DNA of 64,000 bases from Novosphingobium umbonatum (GCF_004005905.1 NZ_SACO01000005.1:186001-250000); one strand, 5' to 3'; shown: positions 1-9,589, numbered from the stretch's first letter. Notes: a model not told the origin generated them from the sequence alone. Program-made: numbers and translations.

Positions 1-23
1 CGCCTTTCGCGGGTGGGTCGGGT

Positions 24-2393
24 TTAGATCTTCACGCTGAGCCTTGCACCGGCATAGCGATGGGAATCGCGCGCCGGCTGGCCGATGACCGCATTGGCCG
101 TGCCCGCAAACGGACCGGAGAAGAAGTCTTCGGCGTTGGTCAGATAGAAGCGGTTGGTCACATTGTTCACAAAGAAGGTCAGCGAGGCGACCTCATCCTT
201 GGTCTGGAAACCGACGCTCAGGTCCAGCAGGGCAAAGGCGCTCTGACGTGTATAGGGGTTCTGGTTGGCCTGCAGCACGGTGGAGGAGCGATAGTTGAGG
301 TTGCTGCCCAGCAAGACATCGAATTTTTCCAGCGGAACGGTTTGCGTGATGCTTGCGCTCGCTTTGAACTTGGGGCTGGCAGGCATCGGCTTACCCGACA
401 GATCCTGCGAATAATTGCCCGAAGCATCCGCCACGCAGCCTTGCGCCACGGTTTGCAGCGCATAGCAATTGGCGCCCTTGAAATTCTTGAACTTGGCATC
501 GATCAGCGCCGCGGACAGCGAGATGCGGCTATTGCCCTTCACATAGGTGGCATCGGCCTCGATCCCCTGCGTGCGCGCGCCCGCATTGGCCAGCACCAGC
601 ACACCCACCAGCTTGCTATTATCGAACACCTGCGCCTGATAATTCTGGTAATTGGTGTAGAAGGCGGCGAGGTTCAGCGTCAGGTGACGGTCGAGCAGGC
701 TGGATTTGAGGCCCAGTTCGAAACTGTCAATATGCTCCTGCTTGGTCGCCTTGGTAAAGCTCAGGTCAGAGGCATTGGCCGCCACGGTCGGCGCGGCCAG
801 CGCGGCGGCTTGCGACACGCTGAAAGTATGGGCGGTGTTGAAAGCGTTGGGCTTGTAACCGCGTGTATAGGAGGCATAGGCCATCACGCGTTCGGCGGGG
901 TGATATTGCAGGGCAAAATCGCCCACCAGCGCGCTGGAGGAATCCGAGGCATTCCAGGCAAAACCGCCCGCGCCGAAATTGCCGCTGCCATATTGCGCCT
1001 TGGTCGGGTCGAAATATTGCGCCAGATTCCAGCCAATCTTGTCCCAGTTATAGCGCAGGCCGCCCACCGCCCAGATCTTGTCGGTGAATTTTTCGGTTGC
1101 ATGGGCGTAAATGGCGTAATTCTTGGTGGTGGAAATGTTGCGCTGGGCGGCGGGGAAGCCGACGAAAGTGCGCAGGCCATCGCCGGTCACATTGGTGTTC
1201 GAATAGAAAGCGCCAAGGATATAGCTGAAGGCCTTGCTGCTGTCGGAAGCCAGCTTGAATTCCTGCGTCGTCTGGCGCACGAAACCGGCGTTGGACTGCA
1301 TATTGTCAAAGGCGGGCGCCATGCCACCCGTCAGCACGTTGAAGAAATAGATATCCGTGCCGAACAGATCCTGCGTCTGGAACTGCTTTTCATAGAAATG
1401 CGAGGTGGTGGAGGTCAGCGTGAAATCGCCCATGTGATAATTCATCACCAGCGATCCATCGCGGTCCTCGTAACGCGACCCCATGTTGACCGGCGAGGAA
1501 TATTTGGTGTTGCCATAGGCAATGGTAAAGCCGGGGAACAGCACCGACTGGCTGAGCGGCGGGGCGCCCAGCAGCAGCGCGCCGGGGGTGAGATATTGAT
1601 AGATGAAATTGTTGCCACGCGATTTGGACAGGGCATAGTGACCCATCAAAGTGGCATCGAAATCGCCCGATTCAAACTTCAACTTGCCGCGCACACCGAA
1701 ACTGTCGGCCTTGCTCTTTACGCCGGTCTTGATGTTGGTCACCGGATAGGGGGTGCGGCTTTCATAACCGGCCAGACTATAGCTGAGCGTATCCGAAATC
1801 GGGCCGGAGGCGCGCAGGCTGACGCGATGTTCGCCGTCCTCGGTGCCGGTCACGTCCAGCGCGTAATGGGCCTTGGCCGTGGGGCCAAAGGTCACGAAAT
1901 TGATCACACCAGCAGAGGCCGTGCGCCCGCCCAAAGTGGCCTGCGGGCCTTTGAGCACTTCGAGCTGGGCCACATCGGTGATGGTGTTGGCGGCAAAGGA
2001 GTCAGCCGGAACCGGCACGCCATCCATCTGGATCGACACGCCCGAAGTCAGGCCGATCGCGCCTTCATTAGCATTGGTGGAAATGCCGCGCATACCATAG
2101 GGCACGCGGCCATTGAACGTGCCCTTGATTTCCACCGAAGGCACCACGCGGTTGATGTCGGACAGGTCGGTCACATGGGCCTGCGCCACGGCGGCCTGCG
2201 ACAGAACGGCGGCGGCCACCGCAATATCCTGCAGCTTTTCGGGGCGCTTTTGCGCGGTGACGATGATTTCGGCAATATCCTTGGGTGTGGCCGCGTTCTG
2301 CGCCATGGCCGGAGCCGACATCACCGGAATAGCCAGCGCCACGCCAGCGCATGAGGCCGACAGGCGCGCGATGGGGCTAATGAATTTATGCAT
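24..2393 (-). CDS. TonB-dependent outer-membrane receptor
   Basis: The 789-residue protein opens with a signal peptide (basic N-terminus, hydrophobic run, likely cleavage near residue 31 after MAQ). The sequence EIIVTAQKR follows, as in many sphingomonad TonB receptors. A plug domain spans roughly residues 45-165 (motifs QMDGVPV and LEVLKGPQ), and the rest fits a 22-strand barrel. A purine-rich GGGAGAGGG lies just upstream of the ATG. Such receptors import siderophores, vitamins, glycans or aromatic ligands using TonB energy, and the substrate cannot be read here. It diverges from a flavin monooxygenase gene, so an imported aromatic or terpenoid is conceivable, but that is inference. Family assignment is firm. 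Confidence 0.93.
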   Translation of the reverse strand: MHKFISPIARLSASCAGVALAIPVMSAPAMAQNAATPKDIAEIIVTAQKRPEKLQDIAVAAAVLSQAAVAQAHVTDLSDINRVVPSVEIKGTFNGRVPYGMRGISTNANEGAIGLTSGVSIQMDGVPVPADSFAANTITDVAQLEVLKGPQATLGGRTASAGVINFVTFGPTAKAHYALDVTGTEDGEHRVSLRASGPISDTLSYSLAGYESRTPYPVTNIKTGVKSKADSFGVRGKLKFESGDFDATLMGHYALSKSRGNNFIYQYLTPGALLLGAPPLSQSVLFPGFTIAYGNTKYSSPVNMGSRYEDRDGSLVMNYHMGDFTLTSTTSHFYEKQFQTQDLFGTDIYFFNVLTGGMAPAFDNMQSNAGFVRQTTQEFKLASDSSKAFSYILGAFYSNTNVTGDGLRTFVGFPAAQRNISTTKNYAIYAHATEKFTDKIWAVGGLRYNWDKIGWNLAQYFDPTKAQYGSGNFGAGGFAWNASDSSSALVGDFALQYHPAERVMAYASYTRGYKPNAFNTAHTFSVSQAAALAAPTVAANASDLSFTKATKQEHIDSFELGLKSSLLDRHLTLNLAAFYTNYQNYQAQVFDNSKLVGVLVLANAGARTQGIEADATYVKGNSRISLSAALIDAKFKNFKGANCYALQTVAQGCVADASGNYSQDLSGKPMPASPKFKASASITQTVPLEKFDVLLGSNLNYRSSTVLQANQNPYTRQSAFALLDLSVGFQTKDEVASLTFFVNNVTNRFYLTNAEDFFSGPFAGTANAVIGQPARDSHRYAGARLSVKI

Positions 2394-2542
2394 ACCCTCT
2401 CCCTAAACATCTTGTGACGTGCTGCACACGTTCTGGCATCGGTCTAGCCGCCGAGGAGCCTTCCGTCTCACCGATTGTATGGATAGGCGCCTATCCATGC
2501 TTCGGATTTGCCTCTGCCCCATGGCTTGATCATTTTGATGGC

Positions 2543-3682
2543 ATGACACGGGAGAGCATCAGCAGCGTCCAAGTGGCGCTTATCGTTGGCGGCGGGATTG
2601 GCGGCATGGCCGCGGCAATCGCGTTGTCGGAACGCGGCGTAAAGGTCGAGATTGTCGACCTCGATCCGGAGTGGCGGGTCTATGGGGCGGGGATCACCAT
2701 CACCGGCCCGACCTTGCGCGCCTATCGGCGGTTGGGCCTGCTGGACGCGATCAAGCAACAGGGGGCGATTACCAACAAGACGCGCCTGTTCAAATATGAC
2801 GGCACGCATCTGCATGATCTGGAAGAGCCGGTGATCGAGGAAGGCCTGCCTGCCACGGGCGGGATCATGCGCCCGATCCTGCATCGCATCATGCAAAAGC
2901 GGGTGAAGGAATTGGAAATCCCCGTCCGGCTGGGGCTGACGGTAACCGCGCTGGAGAATGAGGGCGATGAGGTTGCCGTCACTTTCTCCGACGGGTCGAA
3001 CGCGCGCTATGGTCTGGTGGTGGGTTCGGACTCAGTTGCCTCTGCGGTGCGCGATCTGGCCTTTCCCCATATGGCGCCTGCGGTGCCCACGGGGCAGGGC
3101 TGCTGGCGCATCTCGATCCGCAAACCGCCGGGGCTTGAATATGGCGAGTTCTATCTCGGCCATGAAAACCCCTGCGGTATCACCGCCTGCGCGCCTGACA
3201 GCGTCTATATGTGGATGCTCACCCGCCATGAAGAGCGCGAGCGCTTTATGGACGAGGAAGAGCTTTACAACGAATTGAAGCGCTTGCTGGCCGATTTTGG
3301 CGGCAATGCGGGCTGGATCCGCGACAATATGACGCGGCAGGACTGGATCAACTATCGCCCGCTGGCCGCTGTGTTGCAGCCCAAGCCCTGGTATAATGGC
3401 CGGATCGTGCTGCTGGGCGATGCGGTGCATGCCACCACGCCGCATTTGGCATCGGGCGCGGGCATGGCGGTGGAAAGCGGCATTGTGCTGGCCGAGGAAC
3501 TGGCCGCTGCCGCTAGCGCCGAGGCAGGCTTGCTGGCCTATCAGGAGCGCCGCTATCCGCGTTGCAAGGATGTGATCGACAGTTCGGTTTCGGTGGGCCG
3601 TTTGCAATTGGCCCATGGCGACCCGCGCGAACATGCCCATATTCTGGAAGGCGCGCTGTCGCGCCTGAACGAGCCGTTTTAA
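2543..3682 (+). CDS. FAD-dependent class A monooxygenase
   Basis: The predicted protein has 379 residues. Close to the N-terminus it has the ADP-binding motif GGGIGG, and further on GDAVHATTPHLASGAG, the FAD-ribityl GD motif of aromatic-ring hydroxylases such as salicylate or 6-hydroxynicotinate 3-monooxygenases. The frame is open from 2414, but the first 43 codons look non-coding and include cysteine-rich text, so I start at the ATG directly before the Rossmann strand. The gene ends just before a rho-independent terminator. It is expected to be cytosolic and to use NAD(P)H and O2. The substrate is unknown, and the divergent TonB receptor may deliver it. Confidence 0.88.
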   Translation: MTRESISSVQVALIVGGGIGGMAAAIALSERGVKVEIVDLDPEWRVYGAGITITGPTLRAYRRLGLLDAIKQQGAITNKTRLFKYDGTHLHDLEEPVIEEGLPATGGIMRPILHRIMQKRVKELEIPVRLGLTVTALENEGDEVAVTFSDGSNARYGLVVGSDSVASAVRDLAFPHMAPAVPTGQGCWRISIRKPPGLEYGEFYLGHENPCGITACAPDSVYMWMLTRHEERERFMDEEELYNELKRLLADFGGNAGWIRDNMTRQDWINYRPLAAVLQPKPWYNGRIVLLGDAVHATTPHLASGAGMAVESGIVLAEELAAAASAEAGLLAYQERRYPRCKDVIDSSVSVGRLQLAHGDPREHAHILEGALSRLNEPF

Positions 3683-3690
3683 CCTATCAA

Positions 3691-3720
3691 GGGGGCGCCG
3701 TCGCCAGCGCCCCCTTTTTT
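3691..3720 (+). terminator. Rho-independent terminator after the monooxygenase
   Basis: An 8-bp stem (GGGGGCGC paired with GCGCCCCC) with a 9-nt loop is followed by six T residues, 8 bases after the monooxygenase stop. It also lies between convergent genes, just past the katG stop on the other strand, where it may act more weakly because no T run follows on that strand. Confidence 0.85.
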
Positions 3721-3725
3721 GGCGG

Positions 3726-5948
3726 TTAGAACCGGTCGAGGTTCATCACCTTGGTCCATGCCTTGGCAAAGTCGGCGGTGAATTTCTCCGCGCCATCCTG
3801 CATCGCATAGACTTCGGCCACGGCGCGCAGTTCCGAATTGGAACCGAACACAAGATCGACCGGCGTGGCGGTCCATTTCACCTTGCCCGTGGCGCGGTCT
3901 GCGCCTTCATACAGGCCTTCGGTGGCAGACTTCTTCCATACTGTGTCCATGCTCAGCAGGTTGGTGAAGAAGTCATTGGTCAGCGCGCCCGCACGGCTGG
4001 TCAGCACGCCATGGGCCGCATGGCCGCTATTGGCGTCCAGCGCGCGCATACCGCCCACCAGCACGGTCAGTTCCGGCACGGTCAGGTTGAGCTGATCAGC
4101 CTTGTCCACCATGGCCTCGGCGGGCGATTGCCAATTGGCGGCGGCATCATAATAATTGCGGAACGGATCGGCCTTGGGCTCCAGCACGGCATAGCTGGCA
4201 GGGTCGGTCTGTTCCTGCGTGGCATCCACGCGGCCCGGCGTGAAGGGCAGGTCCAGCTTGCTGCCCGCCTTGGCCGCCGCCTGTTCCACGCCAACATTGC
4301 CGCCCAGCACGATCAGATCGGCAAGGCTCACCTTCTTGCCGCCCTTGGCGCTCTTGTTGAACTCGGTCTGGATCGCGGTCAGCTTGGCCAGCACCTTGTC
4401 CAGCTCCGCCGGATCATTCACCGCCCATCCCTTGGCAGGGTTGAGACGGATGCGGGCACCATTGGCCCCGCCGCGCATATCCGTGCCGCGGAAGGTGGAG
4501 GCCGAAGCCCATGCGGCGCGGATCAGCTCGCGCTGTTCCAGCCCGCTGGCGGCGATCTTGTCCTTCAGCGCGGCAATGTCACCGGCATCCACCATGGCAT
4601 AATCCGCCTTGGGCAGCGGGTCTTGCCATGCGAAGGTCTGCTTGGGCACATCATTGCCGATATAGCGGGCCTGCGGCCCCATGTCGCGATGGGTGAGCTT
4701 GAACCATGCGCGGGCAAAGGCATCGGCATAGGCCTGCGGATTCTTGCGCCATTTGGTGATGATGGCGCGGAAGGCGGGGTCTTCCTTCAGCGCAATATCG
4801 GTGGTGAACATGATGGGGGCGTGAGTCACACCGGCCAGATGCGCATCGGGCACGAATTTGGCCTGATCGGCATTCTTGGGCGTCCATTGCGTGGCACCGG
4901 CGGGGCTCTTGGTCTTCACCCATTCATAATTCATCAGATTGTCGAGATATTGCGTGGTCCATGCCACCGGATTGGCCGACCATGCGCCTTCCAGCCCGCT
5001 GGTCACCGTGTCCTCGCTGTGGCCCTTGCCGCATTTGTTGTTCCAGCCCAGCCCCTGATTTTCCACCGGAGCGCCGGTCGGTTCGGCCGTCACGCATTCT
5101 TCTGGCTTATGCGCGCCATGCGCCTTGCCGAAAGTGTGGCCACCGGCGATCAGGGCGGCGGTTTCCTCGTCATTCATCGCCATCCGGCCAAAGGCGCGGC
5201 GGATATCGGCAGCCGCCGCAATCGGATCGGGCACGCCACCCGGGCCTTCGGGGTTTACATAGATGAGGCCCATCTGCGTGGCGGCCAACGGGCCTTTCAG
5301 ATCGCCCTTGGCATCGCGGCGCCCATTATTGGCGTCGAGCCATTTCTTCTCGCTGCCCCAGAACACCATATCGGGTTCCCACGCATCCACGCGGCCACCG
5401 GCAAAGCCAGCGGTTTTGAAGCCCATCTGTTCCAGCGCGACATTGCCGGCCAGCACCATCAGATCGCCCCAACTGATCTTGCGACCATACTTCTGCTTCA
5501 CCGGCCAGAGCAGGCGGCGGGCCTTGTCGAGACTGGCATTGTCGGGCCAGCTGTTTTGCGGGTCAAAGCGCATCTCGCCGCCCGCGCTGCCGCCACGACC
5601 ATCCACGGTGCGATAGGTGCCCGCGCTATGCCATGCCAGACGGATGAAGAAGGGGCCGTAATTGCCATAATCGGCGGGCCACCATGGCTGGCTGGTGGTC
5701 AGGGTCTTGGCCAGATCGGCCTTCACAGCGGCCAGATCGAGCGTTTTGAATTCGGCCGCATAGTTGAAATCCGCGCCATAGGGATTGGCATTGGGATTTT
5801 GTTGACGCAGCGAGGAAAGATCAAGGCGGGCGGGCCACCAGTCCTTGTTGGTGGTGCCGGTTTCGGCAGCATAGGCGGTGGTGCCCATAGCCATCAAGGC
5901 GCTGGCGGCCAGCAATCTGGCCGCGCGGGGGAACAGGGAACGAGTCAT
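3726..5948 (-). CDS. katG: Exported catalase-peroxidase
   Basis: The protein has 740 residues and the two-domain catalase-peroxidase layout. Distal residues Arg103, Trp106 and His107 sit in IRLAWHSAG. The proximal histidine is in [14 protein letters not shown]. Trp106, the Tyr of [10 protein letters not shown] and the Met of RMAMNDEE would form the Met-Tyr-Trp adduct needed for catalase activity. The chosen ATG has AGGAG upstream; the frame continues 17 codons further but without a better site. From this start, residues 1-27 form a clear signal peptide (basic start, [11 protein letters not shown], cleavage after AYA), so the enzyme is probably periplasmic, unlike cytosolic KatG of E. coli. 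A perfect palindrome lies about 66 bases upstream. Confidence 0.95.
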   Translation of the reverse strand: MTRSLFPRAARLLAASALMAMGTTAYAAETGTTNKDWWPARLDLSSLRQQNPNANPYGADFNYAAEFKTLDLAAVKADLAKTLTTSQPWWPADYGNYGPFFIRLAWHSAGTYRTVDGRGGSAGGEMRFDPQNSWPDNASLDKARRLLWPVKQKYGRKISWGDLMVLAGNVALEQMGFKTAGFAGGRVDAWEPDMVFWGSEKKWLDANNGRRDAKGDLKGPLAATQMGLIYVNPEGPGGVPDPIAAAADIRRAFGRMAMNDEETAALIAGGHTFGKAHGAHKPEECVTAEPTGAPVENQGLGWNNKCGKGHSEDTVTSGLEGAWSANPVAWTTQYLDNLMNYEWVKTKSPAGATQWTPKNADQAKFVPDAHLAGVTHAPIMFTTDIALKEDPAFRAIITKWRKNPQAYADAFARAWFKLTHRDMGPQARYIGNDVPKQTFAWQDPLPKADYAMVDAGDIAALKDKIAASGLEQRELIRAAWASASTFRGTDMRGGANGARIRLNPAKGWAVNDPAELDKVLAKLTAIQTEFNKSAKGGKKVSLADLIVLGGNVGVEQAAAKAGSKLDLPFTPGRVDATQEQTDPASYAVLEPKADPFRNYYDAAANWQSPAEAMVDKADQLNLTVPELTVLVGGMRALDANSGHAAHGVLTSRAGALTNDFFTNLLSMDTVWKKSATEGLYEGADRATGKVKWTATPVDLVFGSNSELRAVAEVYAMQDGAEKFTADFAKAWTKVMNLDRF

Positions 5949-6013
5949 CTTGGATACTCCTGCTTGTTGGCCATTCATCGGCGAGGCAGGAAATATCACC
6001 AGAGGGGTTATCT

Positions 6014-6029
6014 GTTTAATCGATTAAAC
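6014..6029. promoter_or_regulatory. Perfect 16-bp palindrome upstream of katG, operator candidate
   Basis: GTTTAATCGATTAAAC is a perfect inverted repeat with a central CG, 66-81 bases before the katG start. AT-rich palindromes centred on CG are typical of LacI-family operators. That a LacI-type repressor binds here is inference; no regulator gene is adjacent. Confidence 0.5.
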
Positions 6030-6072
6030 TTGTAGCAATAATCGGTAACAATGTGGTTTTGGCGCAAGCCAT

Positions 6073-6100
6073 CGGCGGGGGCGGGCTCTTGCCCCCGCCG
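6073..6100 (-). terminator. Strong GC hairpin after the RTX gene
   Basis: A 10-bp perfect stem (CGGCGGGGGC paired with GCCCCCGCCG) with an 8-nt loop lies 8 bases beyond the stop of the beta-helix/RTX gene. No T run follows on the minus strand, so it may be a transcript-stabilising hairpin rather than a classic terminator. Confidence 0.5.
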
Positions 6101-6108
6101 GCCATGGC

Positions 6109-8088
6109 TTACAGCGCGAAATCGGAAGCCGACACGGAGGTGATACCCTTGAGCAGGATGCCGAAATCGGCCACGCCATCGCCGTTCACGTCGCCATAGA
6201 CATAGGTGTTGCCACCCGAGACCTGATAGCGCAGTTGGCCCGCAACATTGGTAAAGCCCTTCGTGCCGATGAAGGAGAAGGCATCGTCCACAGCCGTGGC
6301 GGCCTTGGCGTCGATGTTGCTCAGGCTGATCTTGTCGGTGCCGCGAACGAAGTCGGTGATCGTGTCCAGCGCATAGCCGCTGCTAATGCTGTCCTGACGC
6401 AAGACAAATACATCCTTGCCCGCTCCGCCGGTCATCACATCCGCGCCCGCGCCCCCGTCCAGCGTATCATTGCCATCGCCGCCGTTCAGAATGTCGTTGC
6501 CTGTGCCGCCATAAAGGATGTCATCACCCGCACCGCCCAGCAACGTGTCATTGCCATCTTCACCGCGCAACGTGTCATTGCCATTGCCACCGTCGATGAG
6601 GTCGTTTCCGGCGCCACCCTGGATCGTGTCATTGCCATCCATGCCATACAGCTTGTCATTGCCATCGCTGCCAATGATGCGATTGTCCAAGCTGTTGCCG
6701 GTGCCGGTCAGGCCGTCGCTGCCGAAGAGACGGAGGGTTTCAACATTGGCACCCAAGGTGTAATCAACATAGGCATTGACGGTGTCTGTGCCGCCATTGG
6801 ACAGTTCCACGACATGGGTGTCGGCATTGCGGACAATATAGGTGTCATTGCCATCGCCGCCCTGCAAATAGGCCTTGGTCGATAGCGATCCGGTCAGGGT
6901 ATCATCACCCGTGCCACCGCAAACAAAGGAATTGCCTGTGGTCGCTGCGGCTAGCTTGTCATTGGCATCCGTGCCAGTGACATAGGTGAACTTGTCGTTG
7001 CCGATAACGACCTGGTTGCCAAAAGAGGTCGCGCCGGTGCTGGAGAGATAACCCGACAGCGGGTCGTCCGACAGTTGGGCATAGGCATCGGCATTTTCCG
7101 ACAGCCATTTGGCGAAATCGGTAGCGTCGCTGGAGGTCATGCCCGCTGCCAACACATTGCCATTGCTGCCGACCACCGTGCTCGCCCCATCCATCAACAA
7201 ATAGCGCGAGGCGGTGTTGTCGGTATAAAGCAGCTTGGAGGAATTGACGACGGTCAGCCAGCTGGTGCGGTCTTCAAAGGCGATGACAGTGTTGCCGGTC
7301 ACGCTGCCGCTGATCACGCCGCTCAGGCAAATGCCATTATAGCTTTCGCCCACCACGGTGTTGTTGGCGACCGTAACGTTGTAAAAAGACAGTCCGCCGA
7401 CCTGATCGCGGAAGAAGATGCCCTGCGTAGGTTCGCCATCGCCACGGGTGATCAGATTGTCGACAATGGTGATATTACCAGCAGCCGTGGTGGTGTTGGT
7501 GGTCCAGAACTGGATCGCGTCGGGGTGGTCCCCTGCGGCGGGATAGAAATCGGTGAAAGTGTTGCCGGAAATCAGGACGTTGGAGTTGCCGCCGCCGCGA
7601 ATGCCATCCATGCGGATGTCATGGAAGCTGCTGTCGGTGATGGTGACGCCGGTGTTGTCGAGCAGGTCGATGCCCGATTTGGAATTGTAGAAATCGCAGT
7701 CATCCACTGTCACGCCCGTGCTGCCGCGGATCAGCAGGACATTGCTTTCCTGCCCGCTGCCAATGTTGTCGGGCCCATGCACATCCAGGCCGGACAGGGT
7801 GATATTGCTGCTGTTCGTAATACGAAAGTTCCAGCTGGTGCCGGCATCTTCCTCGAACAGTTCCAGGTTCGACAGGGTGATGCCGCTGCAATTGGTCATG
7901 GCCAGGCTGGTCAGCACCGCAGGGTCGGACGGGTTGGCCGAGGTGATCGTCACATTGCCGGCAATGTTGACGTTGCGCAGGCTGAGATTGTCGTAGTCGC
8001 CGCTGGCCAGTTTGATGACATCGCCGTCACCTGCCTTGGCCAAGGCGGTCTTCAGTTCGGCCGTAGTGCTGACATTATAGGTGGTCAT
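6109..8088 (-). CDS. Right-handed beta-helix protein with C-terminal RTX repeats
   Basis: The protein has 659 residues. The N-terminal part (about 1-330) is a repetitive parallel beta-helix with regular ITI/VTI strands and Asn ladders, typical of polysaccharide lyases and epimerases. It carries the conserved-looking GDHPDAIQFW near residue 180. Around residues 470-590 are eight or more GGxGxDxLx nonapeptides that bind calcium. A C-terminal M10/serralysin-like segment ends in hydrophobic residues. There is no signal peptide, so export by a type I (ABC) system is expected. The layout resembles alginate C5-epimerases (beta-helix plus RTX), but I do not see a YGFDPH-type catalytic motif, so enzymatic activity is not assigned. 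No type I exporter lies in the window. Confidence 0.82.
   Translation of the reverse strand: MTTYNVSTTAELKTALAKAGDGDVIKLASGDYDNLSLRNVNIAGNVTITSANPSDPAVLTSLAMTNCSGITLSNLELFEEDAGTSWNFRITNSSNITLSGLDVHGPDNIGSGQESNVLLIRGSTGVTVDDCDFYNSKSGIDLLDNTGVTITDSSFHDIRMDGIRGGGNSNVLISGNTFTDFYPAAGDHPDAIQFWTTNTTTAAGNITIVDNLITRGDGEPTQGIFFRDQVGGLSFYNVTVANNTVVGESYNGICLSGVISGSVTGNTVIAFEDRTSWLTVVNSSKLLYTDNTASRYLLMDGASTVVGSNGNVLAAGMTSSDATDFAKWLSENADAYAQLSDDPLSGYLSSTGATSFGNQVVIGNDKFTYVTGTDANDKLAAATTGNSFVCGGTGDDTLTGSLSTKAYLQGGDGNDTYIVRNADTHVVELSNGGTDTVNAYVDYTLGANVETLRLFGSDGLTGTGNSLDNRIIGSDGNDKLYGMDGNDTIQGGAGNDLIDGGNGNDTLRGEDGNDTLLGGAGDDILYGGTGNDILNGGDGNDTLDGGAGADVMTGGAGKDVFVLRQDSISSGYALDTITDFVRGTDKISLSNIDAKAATAVDDAFSFIGTKGFTNVAGQLRYQVSGGNTYVYGDVNGDGVADFGILLKGITSVSASDFAL
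6421..6676 (-). repeat. 27-bp tandem repeats coding RTX nonapeptides
   Basis: Imperfect 27-bp units (nine codons) with the recurring core GTGTCATTGCC on the plus strand encode successive GGxGxDxLx calcium-binding turns. They lie inside the beta-helix/RTX gene. This is a protein-level repeat and not a mobile element or CRISPR. Confidence 0.8.
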
Positions 8089-8514
8089 TGAAAACTCCTA
8101 TCGACACTGGCGTCGCAACCCGCGCTGTGTGCTTCGATAGTCTGTTTATGTGGCAAACTCTGTAATCCCCCCTAACACGATTGGTAACCGAATTGGCAAG
8201 TATGATTTTCCGGTAAGTTCTGTGCCTAGGGGCGGCCACGGGGTAGCTGGAGAGCATGCCATAAGACAAAAAATGGCTTTTGCCGTTAAGATCTGTGGGT
8301 GTCTGGTCAGAAATTAGCGAATCGTTCAAAGAGATTTCACCTTTCTCACCGGTGGTTAAGCGGAAGAACGGTCTTTCATTCGAATCGTCGTGCCGATTTG
8401 GTTTGTTGTGCCTGTACCAATTCGGCACAGGCAACAATAATCATGCGGCAAAGAGAGAGCGAAGTGTGACCAGCCGTTAACCGGCGCCTCGCGCCATGGT
8501 TGGGGGGGGGGCTA
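8089..8514. other. Gene-poor interval with an imperfect inverted repeat
   Basis: No convincing gene lies in this 426-bp gap. It should hold the promoter of the beta-helix/RTX gene and the 3' region of the cysteine protease gene. A 13-bp inverted repeat with one mismatch (GTGCCGATTTGGT at 8390-8402 and ACCAATTCGGCAC at 8416-8428) has a 13-nt loop and no T tract, so it could be an operator or an RNA hairpin. A run of ten G lies at 8502-8511, four bases from the protease stop. Confidence 0.4.
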
Positions 8515-9204
8515 TCAGCCCGCCAGATGCCATTCGGCAGGAGCGCCGGGGGTCTGGATCGACAGCCAGCGATAACCGGTGGCGTCCCAAGGGGTGATGG
8601 TGTTGGTGCGGTTGTCCAGCACCAGATCGCCCTGGGCCATGCGGGCCACCAGAACGGCGTGCACACCCGATGCACGGCTATAGACGATGCCCATGAACAG
8701 GCGATCGGCGGGGAAGTTCTGCCCCAGCAGTTCCACGCGCTTTTCCAGCGCCAGATCCTCGCAGTCGCCAGCAGCGCGCGGGCCGGTGCCACTGGGGCGC
8801 CACATTTCCTCGCGGCCGTAAACCGTCATGTCGGTCTTTTGCGCCACGACGCGGTTCACGCGCAGGTTGACGCGATAAAGCGCCGCCATCAGGGCGGGTT
8901 CGTCGTTTTGTGCCAGCAAAGGCGTGGCGGCCTGATCCAGCGTGCCTTCGGCCAGAGCGGCGGTGGGCTGGGTCAGCAGTGTTCCGGCGGCATTGGCCAG
9001 CATGGGCGCAGGCGCGGCTTGTGCCGAGGAGGCAAAGCTCTGGCACAGGGCGGGGGCGGATTCGCACATCTCGCTATAGCCAAAGGGCGCATCGACCACC
9101 TCTCCCATAGGCACAAAACCATGCGCGGGCCCTTGGGCCAGTGCAGGCGTTGCGGCGCTGCCCAGAAGAAGGGCGGATAGCGCGAGATTTAGGCGATAAC
9201 GCAT
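8515..9204 (-). CDS. Transglutaminase-like cysteine protease, BTLCP family
   Basis: The protein has 229 residues and a signal peptide ending near residue 23 (ATPALA then QGP). The C-terminal half carries the family triad: Cys in GDCEDLALEKR, His in HAVLVAR, and Asp in LVLDNRT. These are the hallmarks of bacterial transglutaminase-like cysteine proteinases (DUF920, relatives of periplasmic LapG). It is predicted to be a periplasmic protease that clips a surface or adhesin substrate. No LapD-like partner or large adhesin lies next to it; the nearest secreted protein is the RTX gene 426 bp downstream. The family is clear and the target unknown. Confidence 0.85.
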   Translation of the reverse strand: MRYRLNLALSALLLGSAATPALAQGPAHGFVPMGEVVDAPFGYSEMCESAPALCQSFASSAQAAPAPMLANAAGTLLTQPTAALAEGTLDQAATPLLAQNDEPALMAALYRVNLRVNRVVAQKTDMTVYGREEMWRPSGTGPRAAGDCEDLALEKRVELLGQNFPADRLFMGIVYSRASGVHAVLVARMAQGDLVLDNRTNTITPWDATGYRWLSIQTPGAPAEWHLAG

Positions 9205-9400
9205 AGAGCAGCATCCTTTGCTGCCTGCATCATGCGTTGGCGCTGCCTAGCGTCCGGTTCTTAAATCTGGTGAGCGATTTCTCAGTAAAGGTGCTTGATA
9301 GGTGGATGATAATTCTGGTTGGTATTTTTATTGGGCATTATAGGTGTTATATCGTAGATTTCTCCGGAATTGTTACTAGGTGCAAGGGCTTGGGCTCCGG

Positions 9401-9589
9401 CTAATGTCCCAGCCATTGCCAGGCCGCAGGCAGCACCCAACCCAGCGCCGCGCCTAAAGTCAGCAGCACAAAAGCGCGGGTCCGGAGGCTTTTGCGCAGG
9501 GAGGGGGGCGCTTCCTGAACCTTGCTTTCACTTTTAACGCTTTGGTGTAGCTGGTCTTGCAACTCGCAAAAGGGTGTTTGCATAGGCAT
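9401..9589 (-). CDS. Small single-pass membrane protein, unknown
   Basis: The predicted product has 62 residues: a polar, charged N-terminal half, then a basic stretch (SLRKSLRTR) and one hydrophobic segment (AFVLLTLGAALGWVLPAAW) ending close to the C-terminus. The frame is open further upstream from a TTG, but GGGAGGG lies 11 bases before the ATG used here. A second ATG follows two codons later. Topology suggests a tail-anchored inner-membrane protein with its N-terminus in the cytosol. I do not recognise a family. Codon use looks like that of the neighbours, but a gene this short needs support from conservation. Confidence 0.5.
   Translation of the reverse strand: MPMQTPFCELQDQLHQSVKSESKVQEAPPSLRKSLRTRAFVLLTLGAALGWVLPAAWQWLGH

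Noticed and set aside
60..2354. Long open frame of 764 codons on the plus strand, antisense to the first TonB receptor
   Set aside because: GC-rich third positions leave the antisense frame open. The product is His/Arg/Gly-rich without domains, and the opposite strand codes a clear receptor.
4011..6035. 674-codon frame antisense to katG
   Set aside because: It has a shadow-like composition, while every KatG motif is on the minus strand.
6421..6676. Regular repeats that could suggest a CRISPR array
   Set aside because: The period is 27 bp with no unique spacers, and the repeats code RTX nonapeptides in frame.
8075..8437. 120-codon frame upstream of the RTX gene
   Set aside because: It overlaps the RTX start, has no ribosome-binding site, and its product has no recognisable features; the region is more likely regulatory.
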